Source of the DNA: Prorocentrum cordatum
Lineage: Eukaryota > Sar > Dinophyceae > Prorocentrales > Prorocentraceae
Assembly (NCBI GenBank): GCA_963575745.1
Contig: CAUYUJ010018304.1
Location: 1 to 30,000 of the forward strand
Reading direction: 5' to 3'
DNA length: 30,000 nucleotides
How positions within the stretch are numbered: position 1 is the stretch's first letter; every line of letters begins with the position of its first letter. The position numbers and the translations under genes are program-made. This document shows, one piece after another, positions 8,599-19,579 of the stretch. The notes beneath the pieces are model-generated. The model worked only from the letters and a program-made list of their open reading frames with translations, was not told the origin of the DNA and ran no database searches.

Positions 8599-8610
8599 CT
8601 GATGCTTCAG
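8283..8610 (+). repeat. (GAT)n microsatellite, interrupted
   Basis: A pure run of GAT/ATG triplets occupies about 8287-8332, followed by imperfect GATGAT-rich DNA and a second purer run at about 8545-8600. Any open frame through it would encode only poly-Met, poly-Asp or similar and is not a gene. Confidence 0.95.
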
Positions 8611-8892
8611 ATTCCTTCCTGCTTTGGGGGGGGTCCAGAGTAGACACAACCGCCACTTAGGAGGGGGGGGAATCATTTTACATAGGGTGTGGGTAGCAAC
8701 AACCCCATACAGGATGTGGTGAAAAATATCGGACCTTCACACATAAGCTGTTTAGGGAGCAAGGCCACCGGATGATCTATCTGGCACCTGAGCATCGTAT
8801 TTCGTGGTTGTGCCAACGCAGCAGCACAACGTGTGATCAGAGGCATTAACATGGCTTCTTGCGTCGTGGCATGGCCTGGCAGTCGATTTCGA
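8611..8892. other. Unique DNA, no gene seen
   Basis: No repeat or credible reading frame was recognised between the GAT microsatellite and the right end of element E3. Confidence 0.5.
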
Positions 8893-10130
8893 AATTATCC
8901 TAGCGAAGGACCCAACCATATGCAGTTGTAACTACTGCAATTGTGAATATCTTCTTCGGTGGCGATCCCTATGGGGTCATGAACCGTGCGAGGGGAGTGC
9001 CGACATGTGTGGCTGGGTACACAACACGAACGGAAACGATAGGCCTGGGCACGGGGGACTGAGCGCGTGTGAGGCTGAGCGCGGGCGCGTCTGATTGTGA
9101 TTAAGTCTGCGTGCGAGTAAGTCTATGTGCATGAATGCCAGCATGGATACGCCTAGTGTAAATGTCTATGGCTGTGAATACTGGGCGTGGCGGGGGCCTG
9201 ATGGACCACGACGCGTGTGAGGGGCGTACTGGGTGTGGCGGACGCATGCGGGCACCCCCACTGGGACCGCAGGTGGAACTCCCTATGGGGCCACACACTG
9301 TACTGGGTGTGGCGGACGCATGCGGACAACCCCAGTGGGGCCTTCGGTGGAGCTCCCTATGGGGCCACGAAACGCTGTGCTGGGCGTGGCAGACGCATTT
9401 GGCCACCCCCACTGGCGCTTTAGGTGGAGCTCCCTATGGGGCCCCGAAGCGATGTGCTGGGTGTGGCGGACGCATGTGGCCATCCCCACTGGGGCCTTGG
9501 GTGGAGCTCCGTATGGGGCCACGAAGCGCTGTACTGGGGGTGGCAGACGCATGTGGTCATCCCCGCTGGGGCATTGGGTGGGTCTCCCTATGGGGCCACG
9601 GAACGCTGTACTGGGTGTGGCGGACGCATGTGGCCACCCCCACGGGGGCCTTAGTGGGAGCTCCCTATGGGACCACGAAGCGCTGTACTGGGTGTGGCGG
9701 ACGCATGTGGCCACCCCCACTGGGGCCTTGGGTGGATCTTCCCATGGGACCACGAAGCGCTGTACTGGGTGTGGTGGACGTAGGTGGCCACCCCCACTGG
9801 CGCCTTAGGTGGAGCTCCCTATGGGGCCACGAAGCGATGTACTGGGTGTGGCGGACGCATGTGGCCACCCCCACTGGGGCCTTGGGTGGAGCTCCGTATG
9901 GGGCCACGAAACGCTGTACTGGGTGTGGCGGACGTATGTGTGGCCAACCCCCACTGGGGCCTTAGGTGGAGCTCCCTATGGGTCCACGAAGCGCTGTACT
10001 GGGTCGGTGAAGCGGAAGGAGGAGGTAGGAGGGATGAGGGGGGAGGGGGGGGAGGGAGGTGGGCAGCGGGAGGAGACGCGGGGACCGTCTCTTCAAAACG
10101 AGTGCCCAACACCACAGGTTGGTTCGGAAA
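8893..10130 (-). mobile_element. Satellite element E3, complete, reverse orientation
   Basis: Read on the minus strand it starts near 10130 with TTGTTTCCGAACCAACCTG and GTGGTGTTGGGCACTCG (leader). A CT-rich tract (10083-10012), a 77-bp-period array (10010-9217), a non-repetitive module (9215-8990) and the trailer (8985-8893), with GCATATGGTTGGGTCCTTCG, follow. The module resembles 2640-2815 of E1, including TTTACACT.GGCGTATCCATG and CGTTCGTGTTGTGTAC. The element is bounded by TA on both sides (CTA before TTGTTT, TAATTTCG after the trailer). It is the only inverted copy of the family in the window. Confidence 0.7.
9217..10010 (-). repeat. 77-bp satellite array, about 10 units
   Basis: The + strand period is 77 bp, for example CTGGGTGTGGCGGACGCATG recurring through the block. 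On the minus strand each unit holds the constant core CCCCATAGGGAGCTCCACC, the linker CCACATGCGTCCGCCACACC and a short joint GTACAGCGCTT. The segment CGGCACACCCCTCACACG of the 90-bp arrays is missing, which explains the shorter period. Units differ by several substitutions each, so the array is older or less homogenised than E1 and E2. Confidence 0.92.
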
Positions 10131-11099
10131 CAATAGTTTGGGGTTCGGTTGTAGCATCGTGGCCTTACTTTGATTTTTTCGAACGTGTTCTGCAGCTTTT
10201 GATTGCGAGGCTTTATTCTTGTCTGCATATCCGGATTCGTACGTCGTCGAAGTGCTACATGTCACGGTTATGTTTTACATACACATACGTACGATGCGAG
10301 GATGTGCGTACAGGATTACTTACTCCTCCTTCCAGGTGTAGTTTGCAGACGATGCAGGAAATGTTTTCAGGGCAAGCGTATGGTTTGGGCACGCCTTGCA
10401 GCTCGATTCCCTCGTCGGAGACAGTGGGAATGCGTCCTGTCTCGTTTCCCTGGCAGTGCTTTCGCTTCATGGTTACACTTTCGCGTTTGGCCAGCGTCCC
10501 ACAGAGCGTGCCCCGTGCCGACGGCGCCCTGGCCCGTGCTGCTGTAAAGCCGCTTGTGCCCGCTCGCCTGCCTGGCCGTGGCAGCACCTGCACCTCCTCT
10601 CGCCACTGCATCGCCACTCCGAAGCCTGCGCCGCAGATTTTGCAGTCAGCACCCCTTTCTTCTCGCCGGTGCAAGGGAACTTCGGCCGCCATGGCTCCTG
10701 CCAGGCGAGCGGGCGTCAAGCGCGATGGGCTCCGATGTTTTGGCTTCGCTGCCCTCGGGTCGGGTAGCGATGTCGGCCCTTGCTGTCCTTCGGGTCTCTT
10801 TCTCCGCCTGGGCGGGGAGGGGCATGGAGGAGGAAGGGGGGAGGAGGAGGAAGAGACACCATTCTGCTGTCATTTTCGCCCTTCTGTTTATGTTCCACCT
10901 CCTCCTCATTATGTTCCCATTCCCACCGTTCCGTCCCCCTCCCTCCCGCCCGATGGGAAAACGGATTGTTCGTCAATCATCTTCCAGACTGCCCCGTGCT
11001 ACTGCGAACATCGTGTCAGAACTTACCCTGGGCTACCTCAAACCCAGCATAAGGTAAGAGTAGGCCCTAGGATAGCCCAGGGCGCCCGTGTCATACCAG
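10131..11099. other. No confident gene
   Basis: Moderately GC-rich DNA with stop-poor stretches but no recognisable domain. A minus-strand frame (10719-10255) contains CKICGAGFG and CIVCKLHLEGG, a suggestive but unproven pair of CxxC groups. Around 10810-10960 the sequence is purine- then pyrimidine-rich. Confidence 0.4.
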
Positions 11100-11383
11100 A
11101 TGGCAGTATCCTGGGATCGCCTTGGCCAGATCTGTGTCGAGAGGCTTCTTGCCCAGGCGCTGCCCATACGAATGCCCCAGCCACATCACTTTGGGCGGGC
11201 GCCTGACGAGGACTACACAGCTCTCTTCCCCACTGCGCGCATGGGTCAGCAAGATACCAAGCAGGGCGCATCTGACATTGCCACTGAAGCTGTATCCATA
11301 TGCTTCCCCGCAACAGGCGTGGATTCCTTTGCGCCGCGCTGGCGGCGGGCTCCATCGGAGCCGAGGCGAAGGTGGATATTCAG
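11100..11383 (+). CDS. Candidate exon of an unrecognised protein
   Basis: From ATG at 11100 the frame gives 94 complex-composition residues (MAVSWDRLGQICVERLLAQ...) and reaches AG|GTGCGC at 11382-11388, a possible splice donor. The same frame stays open to about 11465 without splicing. An upstream in-frame stop lies at 11073-11075, and an AG at 11079-11080 could be an acceptor. Residue composition is not biased like the satellite frames, but I recognise no domain and frames on both strands are open here. This is a weak call. Confidence 0.2.
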
Positions 11384-11465
11384 GTGCGCAACCTTCGATT
11401 CGGCCTGCGGCGGAACTGGTTGTCTGATGTTGAGCATTCTTTGTGCCTCTCATGCTCGCGAGTGA

Positions 11466-12525
11466 GTTTCACACAGTTTGCATCCTGTGGCGACCAGTGA
11501 TGGCTGTGATGATGACGGCCATGTCGATGGTGACCATAATGACGACGGTGATGATGTTCTATGGTTGATGATTGCGAGGATGCGTGCGCGAGTGTTCTGG
11601 CTTGCAGTCTGCGAAGGTTCCCTCCTTCTGCGCTCTTGCTCCCGAGACTGTCATGGGCTTTGGGAAATATTCAGCTGATTTTTCCCGCCCTGCAGAATAT
11701 GTTCCTCATTAGGTCCCGGCAGGCCTTCCGTCTGCGGGTGCAGAAGTGGGGAGACCAGGGTCCGTTTCTCGGTACCGTCGCCCCCTTGCTCCTACTGCTG
11801 CTGAGTCCCCTCATCCCATCATCGAGTATCCCCCTTTCTCGAATTTTTCCCTTTGGTCAACCTTGCTTCTTCATGCCGTTATGATTTTTTATTAGAGCCT
11901 ATTCTCTCCTCGTCCACATCTCCTCCTCTCTTCCTTTCTTCTCTCTCTTCCTCTCCCCTCTACAGTTACTCGTTCCGAACACGACTTTGCTGCTCTCCTC
12001 TCTTCCCTGGCAATGTCTTGGTTTGAACTCACTCGCCCTCTCGCGCGTCCGGTTCTCACGCTCGAGATGTCATGTGGGGCAGGGTCTTGCAGCGCTGCTC
12101 TACTCACCGAGCGCGTTCCACTATTCGCAAAGTTCTAGCTACAAGGGTTTGCATGGTGTCTGGGGGTCTGGATTGCGTGGGGAGGCAGGGTATTGCAAGG
12201 TCGTCAGTGTACAGCAGGGGTCTTTGCAGGGTTCCTCAGGGGGTGCGGCAAGTCACTGGGGAGGACTCCTCGTACTCCAGTGGGCGGGTCGCTGCCAGCG
12301 ACAAATCGTGGCATCAGTGCGTTCACACTTGTCCCGTCTTCGCCGGGGCACTGCCAGTCACGCTAGGACAATGCAAGCCGTGCCTCCAAGATGAGCCATG
12401 CCAGCTCAAGACGGCCTCCAGCATGGCTTCAATAGGTCCCTAGAAGGCCCTAACGTCGCTCTGAGATGTCCCAGGGGCCTCCCAGAGACATTCTAATTCT
12501 TCCATTCAGACACAATGCGTTTGTT
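11466..12525. other. No confident gene
   Basis: Contains a GATGATG-like patch at 11500-11560, a CT-rich tract at 11905-11960 and a G-rich stretch around 12150-12300. Several short open frames exist, none with a recognisable domain. Confidence 0.4.
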
Positions 12526-13989
12526 CCCAACCATCCTGTGGTGTTGGGTCCTCGTTTTGAGAGACATCGGCCCGCGTCACCTGACTCACTCCCGCTGCCC
12601 CCTCCCTCCTCCCATCCCTACCTCTGCTATGCGCATGTCCACCACTTCGGCACACCCCTCACACGTTTCGTGGCCCAACAAGGAGCTCCACCCATAGCCC
12701 CAGTGGCAATGTCCACATGCGTCCGCCACACCCATGTCGGCATACCCCTCACTCGAAGGCCCTCGTGCCACCGTCCACATGCGTCCGCCATACCCATGTC
12801 GGCACACCCCTCACACGTTTCGTGGCCCCATAGTAACCTCTACCCAAGGCCCCAGTGGCACCGTCCACATGCGGCCGCCATACCCATTTCGGCACGCCCC
12901 TCGCACATTTTGTGGCCCCATAGGAAGCTCCACCGAATGCCCCAGTGGCACCGTCCACATTCGTCCGCCACACCCACTTCGGCACACCCCTCACACGTTT
13001 CGTGGCCCCAGAGGAAGCTCCACCGAATGCCCCAGTAGCACCGTCCACATGCGTCCGCCACACCTATTTCGGCACATTTCTCATACGTGTCGTGGCCCCG
13101 TAGGGAGCTACACCGAAGGCCTCAGAGGCACCGTTCGCATGCGTCCGCCACATCGATTTCGGCACACCCCTCCACGCTTCGTGGCCCCATAGGGAGCTGC
13201 ACCGAAGGCCCCAGTGGCACCGTCCACATGCGGCCGCCATACCAATTTCGGCACGCCCCTCACACGTTTCGTGGCCCCATAGGAACCTCTACCCGAGGCC
13301 CCAGTGGCACAGTCCACATGCGTCCGCCACACCGCCCATTTCGGCACACCCCTCACATGTTTCGTGGCCCCATAGGTTGCTCCACCGAAAGCCTCAGAGG
13401 CACCGTCCACATGCGTCCGCCACGCCCATTTCGGCACACCAGTCACACTCTTCGTGGCCCCATAGGAGGGAACTCCACCGAAGGCCCCAGTGGCACCGTC
13501 CACATGCGTCCGCCAAACCACTGTCGGGACGCATCTCACATGTTCCGTGGCCCCATGTGGAGCTCCACCGAAGGCACCAACGGCACCGTCCACATGCGCC
13601 CGCCATACCCATTTCGGCACACCCCTCACACGTTTCGTGCCCCCGTAGGGAGCTACATCCAAAGCCGTAGTGGCACCGTCCACATGCGTCCGCCACACCC
13701 ATTCCGGCACACCCCTCACACGTTTCGTGGCCCCATAGGAACCTCCACCCAAGGCCCCAGTGGCACAGTCCACATGCGTCCGCCGCACCGATTCCGGCAA
13801 ACCCATCATATGTTTTGTGGCCCCATAGGAAGCTCCACCGAATGCCCCAGTAGCACCGTCCACATGCGCCCGCCACACCTATTTCGGCACACCCCTCACA
13901 CGTTTCGTGGCCCCATAGGGAGCTCCACCGAAGATGATGCTCACAACTGCGGTGCTCACAACTGCATATGGTTGGGTCCTTCGCCAGGC
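12526..13989 (+). mobile_element. Satellite element E4, complete
   Basis: TTGTT precedes a leader beginning CCCAACCATCCTGTGGTG, then CTCGTTTTGAGAGAC, a C/T-rich tract (12580-12640), a 90-bp array (12645-13930) and a trailer (13931-13989). The trailer includes CTCACAACTGCATATGG and TTGGGTCCTTCGCCAGGC. Inside the trailer, CTCACAACTGC occurs twice 15 bp apart, which the other copies keep less clearly. The right flank is TAATTTTTGAC; the left flank is GT rather than TA. Confidence 0.75.
12645..13930 (+). repeat. 90-bp satellite array, diverged, about 14 units
   Basis: Each unit contains GGCACACCCCTCACACG, TTTCGTGGCCCCATAGG, GAAGCTCCACCGAA and CACCGTCCACATGCGTCCGC. Unlike E1 and E2 the units differ from each other by many substitutions and a few small insertions, and the linker reads GTCCACATGCGTCC rather than GTCCGCATGCGTCC. 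This is an independently evolved array of the same design. Confidence 0.93.
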
Positions 13990-14279
13990 TAATTTTTGAC
14001 TGTCATCTTCTTGCTTCCCCGGCTTTTGATAGGCATCAACACGGCCTCGCGATGGACGTCAAAGGGCCCCCAAAGGGGCCCAGCGGAGCCCGAAGACGGT
14101 CTCAGAGTCCGCCCCGCGAGAGAGCTCCCAACGCCACCCTGAAGACCCGAAACCTTCAAGTCAGAGGCACGGCCCAGCACGGATTCCAGTGTGCCCCAGG
14201 CAGCCTCGAGAGGGCCTCAAAGGCACCAGCCGTTTCCAAGAGCTGCATCAGGGCTCCAACAGGGCCACAAGAGCGCCCT
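13990..14279. other. Unique DNA, no gene seen
   Basis: GC-rich sequence with CAAAGGGCCCCCAAAGG-type short repeats at about 14060. An open frame crosses it, but its composition is ordinary and no domain is visible. Confidence 0.4.
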
Positions 14280-14329
14280 AAAGGGAGGGAAAGAGAGAGA
14301 GAGAGAGAGAGGAAGAGAGAGAAATATAC

Positions 14330-14390
<61 letters not shown>

Positions 14391-14480
14391 GGAGAGATGC
14401 AGAGACAGGGCGAGAGGAAGAGCGAGAGAGAGAGAGAGAGAGATAGAGAAAAAGAGAGAGAGAGAGAGAGGGAGAAACGT
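14280..14480 (+). repeat. (GA)n microsatellite with central (AT)n
   Basis: Long GA dinucleotide runs flank an alternating TATA stretch at about 14327-14353. The AT part is self-complementary and could extrude a hairpin. A GGA-rich tract continues at 14570-14635. Confidence 0.95.
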
Positions 14481-14744
14481 AAGGATGTGCCCTGCACGTA
14501 AGAGGTGCATTAGCAAAATGGTGGAGTGGCTGCTACTGTCAGTGGCACTGCCGTGAAGCGATGAATTGCCAGGCAGAGAAGGAGGATGAGGAGGATGAGA
14601 ATGAGGAGGAGGAGCAGGAGGAGGAGGAGGACCAGTGTAAATCCAAGAGTCATCAACGATGTTAGAGTAAACCCTCCCTTCCAAGCTCCTTCTTCATCAG
14701 CCCCTACAACTGCTCATTTCCATTGATGGAACTGCCTCGTTGGA
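14481..14744. other. Unique DNA with a GGA-rich tract
   Basis: Apart from the GAGGAGGAG-rich segment at 14575-14632 nothing is recognised. Confidence 0.4.
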
Positions 14745-14980
14745 AGACACGTTTGAAGACCCTGAAGCATGCAAAAACATTGTCCTCGGGATTCCAACGC
14801 CACGGATCAACCTGACTATTGCGTCTTGACGATCCTGAATCGTGCCAGAACGCCATTCCTAGGACTTCAACACAGAGAACCCACGTAATTGTTGCACCCG
14901 CATATGCCTGAATCTTTCCAAAACGCCATTTCTGGCACGTTGATGATGAGAGCCCGTGGGACTCTTGCAAATGTTTACAA
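14745..14980 (+). repeat. Diverged ~74-bp tandem repeat, three units
   Basis: Related phrases recur: CCCTGAAGCATGCAAAAACA (about 14759), TCCTGAATCGTGCCAGAACG (about 14830) and GCCTGAATCTTTCCAAAACG (about 14907). Each is followed by a CCAT- or TGTCC-like stretch and an AA/AC-rich segment. The intervals are 71-77 bp. Confidence 0.5.
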
Positions 14981-15460
14981 CGAATGTGCGCCGCGCTAGA
15001 GCGAGAATCACATTTTGAAAAGGAACCGCTCTCATTCCGTGAAGCTCTGGCATTTTTTTCAAACGAATGTGCGCGGCGCTAAGGTGAGGGCCACATTTTG
15101 AAAACCACTTTCCCTCAATCCGTGAACATTTTGCACTTTATTGAAACACATATGCGCGACGCTAAGGCGAGAGCCACACTTTGAAAACGACTCGCCCTCA
15201 ATTCGTGAAAATTTGGCAAAATATCAAAAACGAATGTGCGCAGCGCTTAGGCGAACGCCGCATATTGAAAACCACCCGCCCTCAACCCGTGAAGCTCTTG
15301 CCAATTTTTACAACGAATGTGCGCCGCGCTACGGCGAGAGTCACATTTTGAAAACGACCCGCCTTCAATCCGTGAAACTCTTGCAAACTTTCACGATTGT
15401 GCGCCGCGCTAAGGCGCGAGCCACATTTTGGCAACGACCAGCCCTCCATCCTGTGAAGCT
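14981..15460 (+). repeat. 82-bp tandem repeat, about six units
   Basis: The anchor CGAATGTGCGCCGCGCTA (variants) falls at 14981, 15064, about 15147, 15231, 15313 and 15395, so the period is about 82-83 bp. Each unit continues with GGCGAGAGCCACATTTTGAA, AACGACCCGCCCTCAATCC and GTGAAGCTCTTGC. Units are about 80-90% alike by eye. The period is not a multiple of three and no frame is conserved. Confidence 0.9.
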
Positions 15461-16759
15461 GATTTTGAAGGAAAGGAATGGAGTAGGGGGAGGACGAGAG
15501 AAAAGGCCTGTATGTTCCGAGGTGGAGACGCCCTGAGGACTCGCATCGTGAGCCTTCGCGGGAGCGGCTCGGTGACAGCATTGCCTGGCCCGACTTCATT
15601 GAGTATCTCGAGGTTCCCGTCCTTCGTCGATTGCTGTGGCTATAATTGTCAGCAGTGCTGCCGCGTGACTTCGCGCCAGTCACCTGCTCCATGTAGCCAG
15701 ATAGCCTGCAAGGCGTTTCGGCCGCCACCCGCCGCACACGCCACATCGAGCAGGTTGCGTTTCCACGAACTCCTCGGCAAGCTTCGTTGTCGAGGTCCTA
15801 AAGGGCGGGTCAGGACACGCGACCCCGGCTCGACGACCTTTCTCCGTAACACACTGTCATTTGGGAGGCTGGCAATCGTTCCAATCGGCTCGAGTTTTAT
15901 GGTAAGCTACAGCAGAAGCCGAGCTCCTCGTGCCGCACTTCTCCAGCGCGACCGCGTTCGGCATCTAGCCGACATAGGAGTGCGGGATGCCTGCAATCCC
16001 GCTTGAGCGTCGTGCTCGGAGGGCGTCCAGTTGCGACCTCTCTCTGCTCGGTTCAAGCAAACAAACACAATTCATCGGTACAGCTATACCACAGGCTTCA
16101 CAGAACCATGACCTTCGTCGGCAAGCAAGTCGTCACGTGTACGTCGCCCCTCGGGGGCGACGCGCGCGCCGGGAAATCTCAGAGTGTAAACTTCGTTGTG
16201 GGCGCTTTCAGCTCATACCGCTCGGGAAACGATCTACTACAGGATATCTGTGCTGTGTGGTCGGGTCGGACGCACGCCTCCGAGGAGAACGCACTGCACT
16301 TGTCTGTCTGTGCTTCCACACCCCGCATCACCAAGCAAATCGCTGTCGCGCCGTGCCGACCCGCGGGTTCCTTTCCGCTCCGCTCCCGCCGGCCGCGTGA
16401 GGGCGCCCCCCGCGTACACCGTGCGGACCTTCTGGGTGATCGGTGGACCGTCAGGGCGAAGGTGCTCTGTCCAGTGTCGAATCTGGCTCCACCTGTAGTT
16501 TGCCCGTGCCGAGACGTCGGCACGGACAAAGGTGGCTCAGGTGCAGCCGGGGCATCTTGACGAGCGCTTCGGTGCTGCATGCCGCGCGTCGCGCCGTGCA
16601 TCGGCAGGGCCATCACGATCGGCCAAGCTGACGGCGGCCGTGGAGATGGCGCTGGTGGTCTTGGGCACCGACATGGACACCAGACTGCACCCTCGAGCTG
16701 ACCACGCACCTCCTCGAGAGGAACGAGTGGATCGAGGTTAACGTACTATCAGGTGGAGC
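15461..16759. other. No confident gene
   Basis: Mostly GC-rich DNA with open frames on both strands, including a forward frame at 16003-16560, none with a domain I recognise. The part just downstream (minus strand) of the reverse-transcriptase remnant, 16600-16759, might be its decayed continuation, but no YADD-type motif could be found. Confidence 0.4.
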
Positions 16760-17113
16760 TACTCCAGAGGTAGGGTGCTTCACATACACCATCTTCTTCG
16801 GCGGGCATCCTCGGGAACTCTCTCGAAATCGCTTTGGCTTTGGGTCGGACACGTGACCCGCGCCGTGCATGTGGTGGTTCTGGTAAATGTTCTGACCCGC
16901 CGTGGCAAGCTGCTCCTGCGTACTGAAACGGACAGGCGCCTGCATCGGGCCATCGGACGACACGGTGTCGAATGCCTTCGCCGAGTCGAGCGCGAGGGGA
17001 GTCCGTTTGCCCGACTCGGAATCCCACGTGTCCTCATGCAAGCACCTTGCGATGAGTAGTGCTTCTGTGGTTCTGCAGCCCGAGTGGAAGCCGTTCTGGG
17101 TGTCACAGATGGT
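16760..17113 (-). pseudogene. Non-LTR reverse transcriptase fragment, decayed
   Basis: On the minus strand, just after a TAG at 17114-17116, the frame reads TQNGFHSGCRTTEALLIAR, then a helix-like link and LALDSAKAFDTVSSDG. This corresponds to the conserved QxGFxxGRxTxxALL block and to motif A (xDxxxAFDxV) of non-LTR (LINE) reverse transcriptases. About 60 residues later FRESSRGCPPKK matches the motif B block (F..S.QGCPLSP) with changes at key places (R for Q, P and K for L and S). No motif C (YADD), thumb or endonuclease is present in frame, and the upstream finger region survives only in another frame. It is a dead fragment of an element that would have run leftwards. It could derive from the same class as the ORF1-like region at 475-1629; that link is inference. 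Confidence 0.7.
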
Positions 17114-17116
17114 CTA

Positions 17117-18655
17117 AGAGCATCCCACAGGGGCTTCGAAAGAGTCTCGATAGACCCCCCTGGACCCTCAGAGTCGGGGCACATGTCCGGCAGGATGCTC
17201 CTCCGTGTCTCGTCCAGGGGCGGCCACCACGGGAGGCTGTCAACCTGTTGCAGTGTGGGCAGTCAGACAAATAGATCCCTCCTACAAAGGGGCGGCAGGA
17301 CTATTCTGGACGAGCTGTTACCCTGAAAGCGCGCACGCCCAGAGGGCTACCGGGATTCGCGCGCGACTTGCTTGATTCGTCCTATCGTGCTCCCGCTGTA
17401 GTGAAGTGCCGGAGAGGGCCCCTCTTTCTTCCAGTGTTTACATTCGATCCTGTCTTGAAAGCCTGGTCTCGATGCTGTGCGCAATTAAGCTCATCCTGCC
17501 CTGTCCTGTCCTCCTGCCTCTGCACTCATCGCTCTTCACTCCGCACTTCTCACTCCTCCCTCCCCTCCCCCTTGCTCCCCTCCCTTCTCTCCCTCCTCTC
17601 CCCCCCCGCTGCAGCGCGCTCCCCGCTGCCCGAGCTGCCAGTGTTCGGTTGTCCGCCGTTGGCCTCCTCACCGAATGCGTGGGCAGGTCGCTGGCGGGTC
17701 AAGGGGCGAGCAGGCGGGGGGGCGAGGTCCACGGGCATGTCGTCGGCAGGTCGCCAGCTGGTCACCAATGGGTCACTGGCTACGTCAAGCGGCGGGTCGT
17801 GTGGCGGGCCCGGGCCCGGGCGGGCATGGGCCGCTGTGGGCGCGAGTCGTGGTGGGTCGGGTGGCGTGTGGTCGGTTCGTCGGAGAGCGTGTCGCGAGGC
17901 GGGCCTAGCGAGGCGAGTCGTGGGGGCCCCGACGGCGGCGGTAACGACGACTGCAGCAGCCGTGCTGCGGAGCCTGGCGTCAGCCAAGAGCCCAGGGGCG
18001 ATGCAACACCGCTCTGCCCCCTCGTTCTGATGTGTGTGCGTTTGTCACGCTCCCTTCCGTCTTCCCTTCTGCGCCAGATTTCTTCTCCAGGTCGGGCCTG
18101 TGGGGGGGGGCAGCAGTTCGGTACGTAGGCCATGGGTTGGCACGAAGGAAATGGGTACGGAGAGACTGTGGAAGGAAACCAGCAGCATCTCCTGTCCGCT
18201 TTGAACAGAACTCGCTGCTGGTGTTGCCACGGATCTTGTCCATTTGAGGCAAAGGGCCGCCTGCCCAATAGCGGCCGCTGTCGGTCTTGGACAACATTTG
18301 CTGTTTGGACATCGTGACCATTTTTTCCATACCCGTTTCGGGCACGCCCGATGGTGCCAGGCAGGCCTCTGACTGGTACCCTGGCCTGCCCCAGGGGCAT
18401 AGAAAGCATCCTGCTTGGCCAGGGCTCCCTCTCCACGCATGACTCGGCCCGACCGCCCCAGGCCATGAAGCACGACATCCAGCTGATCAATGACCTCCCC
18501 GCCTCTGCAACAGCGCTCGTGTCGTCTTTCGTAGATGCTTTCGTGCTTTTTCGCCAGCGCTTGTGCTGCTATTGCATTCGTTCTGGTACTCTTGTTTGCG
18601 TGAGCGCGTGTGTCATCGCCGCATGTGCGCTTGCGTTTGCATTCGTGTACGTCTG
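17117..18655. other. No confident gene
   Basis: It includes a C/T-rich tract at about 17500-17640, a GC-rich stretch (17680-18010) and mixed DNA. A minus-strand frame near 18345-17980 has ordinary composition but no recognisable domain. The minus-strand segment 17184-17117 is the frame-shifted upstream remnant of the reverse transcriptase. Confidence 0.4.
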
Positions 18656-18663
18656 TGTGAGAG

Positions 18664-18781
18664 AGAGTGTGTGTGTGTGTGTGTGTGTGCGTGTGTATGC
18701 GTTTGCGTGTGTGTGCGGTGTGTGTGTGTGTGTGTGTGTGTGTATGCGTGTGTGTGTGTGTGCTTGTGTGTGTGTGTGCGC

Positions 18782-18844
<63 letters not shown>

Positions 18845-18928
18845 AGAGTTTGTGTGTGTGTGTATGAGAGCGTGTGTGTGTGTGTGTGTGAGAATGTGTG
18901 TGTGTGTGTGTGTGTGTATGTCTGTGTG
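18664..18928 (+). repeat. (GT)n microsatellite, interrupted
   Basis: Long GT runs are broken by GCGCGCGCGCG (about 18780-18798) and by TATGAGAG-type interruptions. Alternating purine-pyrimidine tracts like these can adopt Z-DNA. Reading frames through it (poly-Cys/Val or poly-His/Thr) are not genes. Confidence 0.97.
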
Positions 18929-19579
18929 TTTCCCGCCTCGCCGGAGGACGGGGGCGGCAGCCTCGGCGTTGGGCCTTGCCTCGCCGCCCTCCTGCCGTCG
19001 GGCCTGTGCCGGTGCCATCGCCCTTGGTGCGCACAGCACCGTGCTCGGCTCTGCCGAGCCTTCTTTACGTGCTTTCTTTCGCCGGCCGCTGGGGTTTGAC
19101 CCTCGGTTCTGCGCCTCGCCGCTTCCACGGTTGCTGGGCGTTGCCGTCCTCCTCTTCTCATATTGCCGTGCGGGCCGCCCAACAGTATTGCGCGTACCCT
19201 CCCCGCTGTCCACGCCCGGAGTGGCTGATGCCGGTCTCCTTGCCTCATGCTGCCGTTGGGGCATCTCCAGTGGTATTGCGGGTACCCTCCCTGCTATCCA
19301 CGCCCACATGGCAGATGTCGGCAGGACCACATCGTAAGCGATGCTGAGGACCAGGCTGCCGCGCGCACTGTCTCACTTTCTCCGCCTCGTCGCTGCGCGC
19401 GAGGCCGCTACCGCCACAAACAAGTGTGTGTGTGTGTGTGGTCCACTTCTCCTTTGGAGTTGCTCGCTAGGCCCTGGGCGAAGCTTTTGATAGCTTTATT
19501 ACTTCGTTATCTTGGCCCGTTGGATTTGCACCCGTGAGTGCCTTCACACCGTGGCGTCCGAGGACAAGTTGTGCTTAAG
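18929..19579. other. GC-rich DNA with a short duplicated phrase, no gene
   Basis: The phrase TATTGCGCGTACCCTCCCCG (about 19185) and its relative TATTGCGGGTACCCTCCCTG (about 19272), each followed by CT.TCCACGCCC, show a two-unit repeat of about 87 bp. A short GT run lies at 19423-19440. Confidence 0.45.

Noticed and set aside
10255-10719. A zinc-finger protein on the minus strand (CKIC, CIVC)
   Set aside because: Only two CxxC pairs far apart, overlapping equally open forward frames; not enough to claim a gene.
9162-11206. Forward frames through the 77-bp array of E3
   Set aside because: Same artefact: translated satellite, changing frame between arrays, then running into unrelated DNA without a recognisable domain.
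16003-16560. A 185-residue forward ORF as a gene
   Set aside because: Several overlapping frames on both strands are open in this GC-rich stretch and no domain is recognised.
18563-19347. Cys/Val-rich and His/Thr-rich frames
   Set aside because: Translations of the (GT)n microsatellite.
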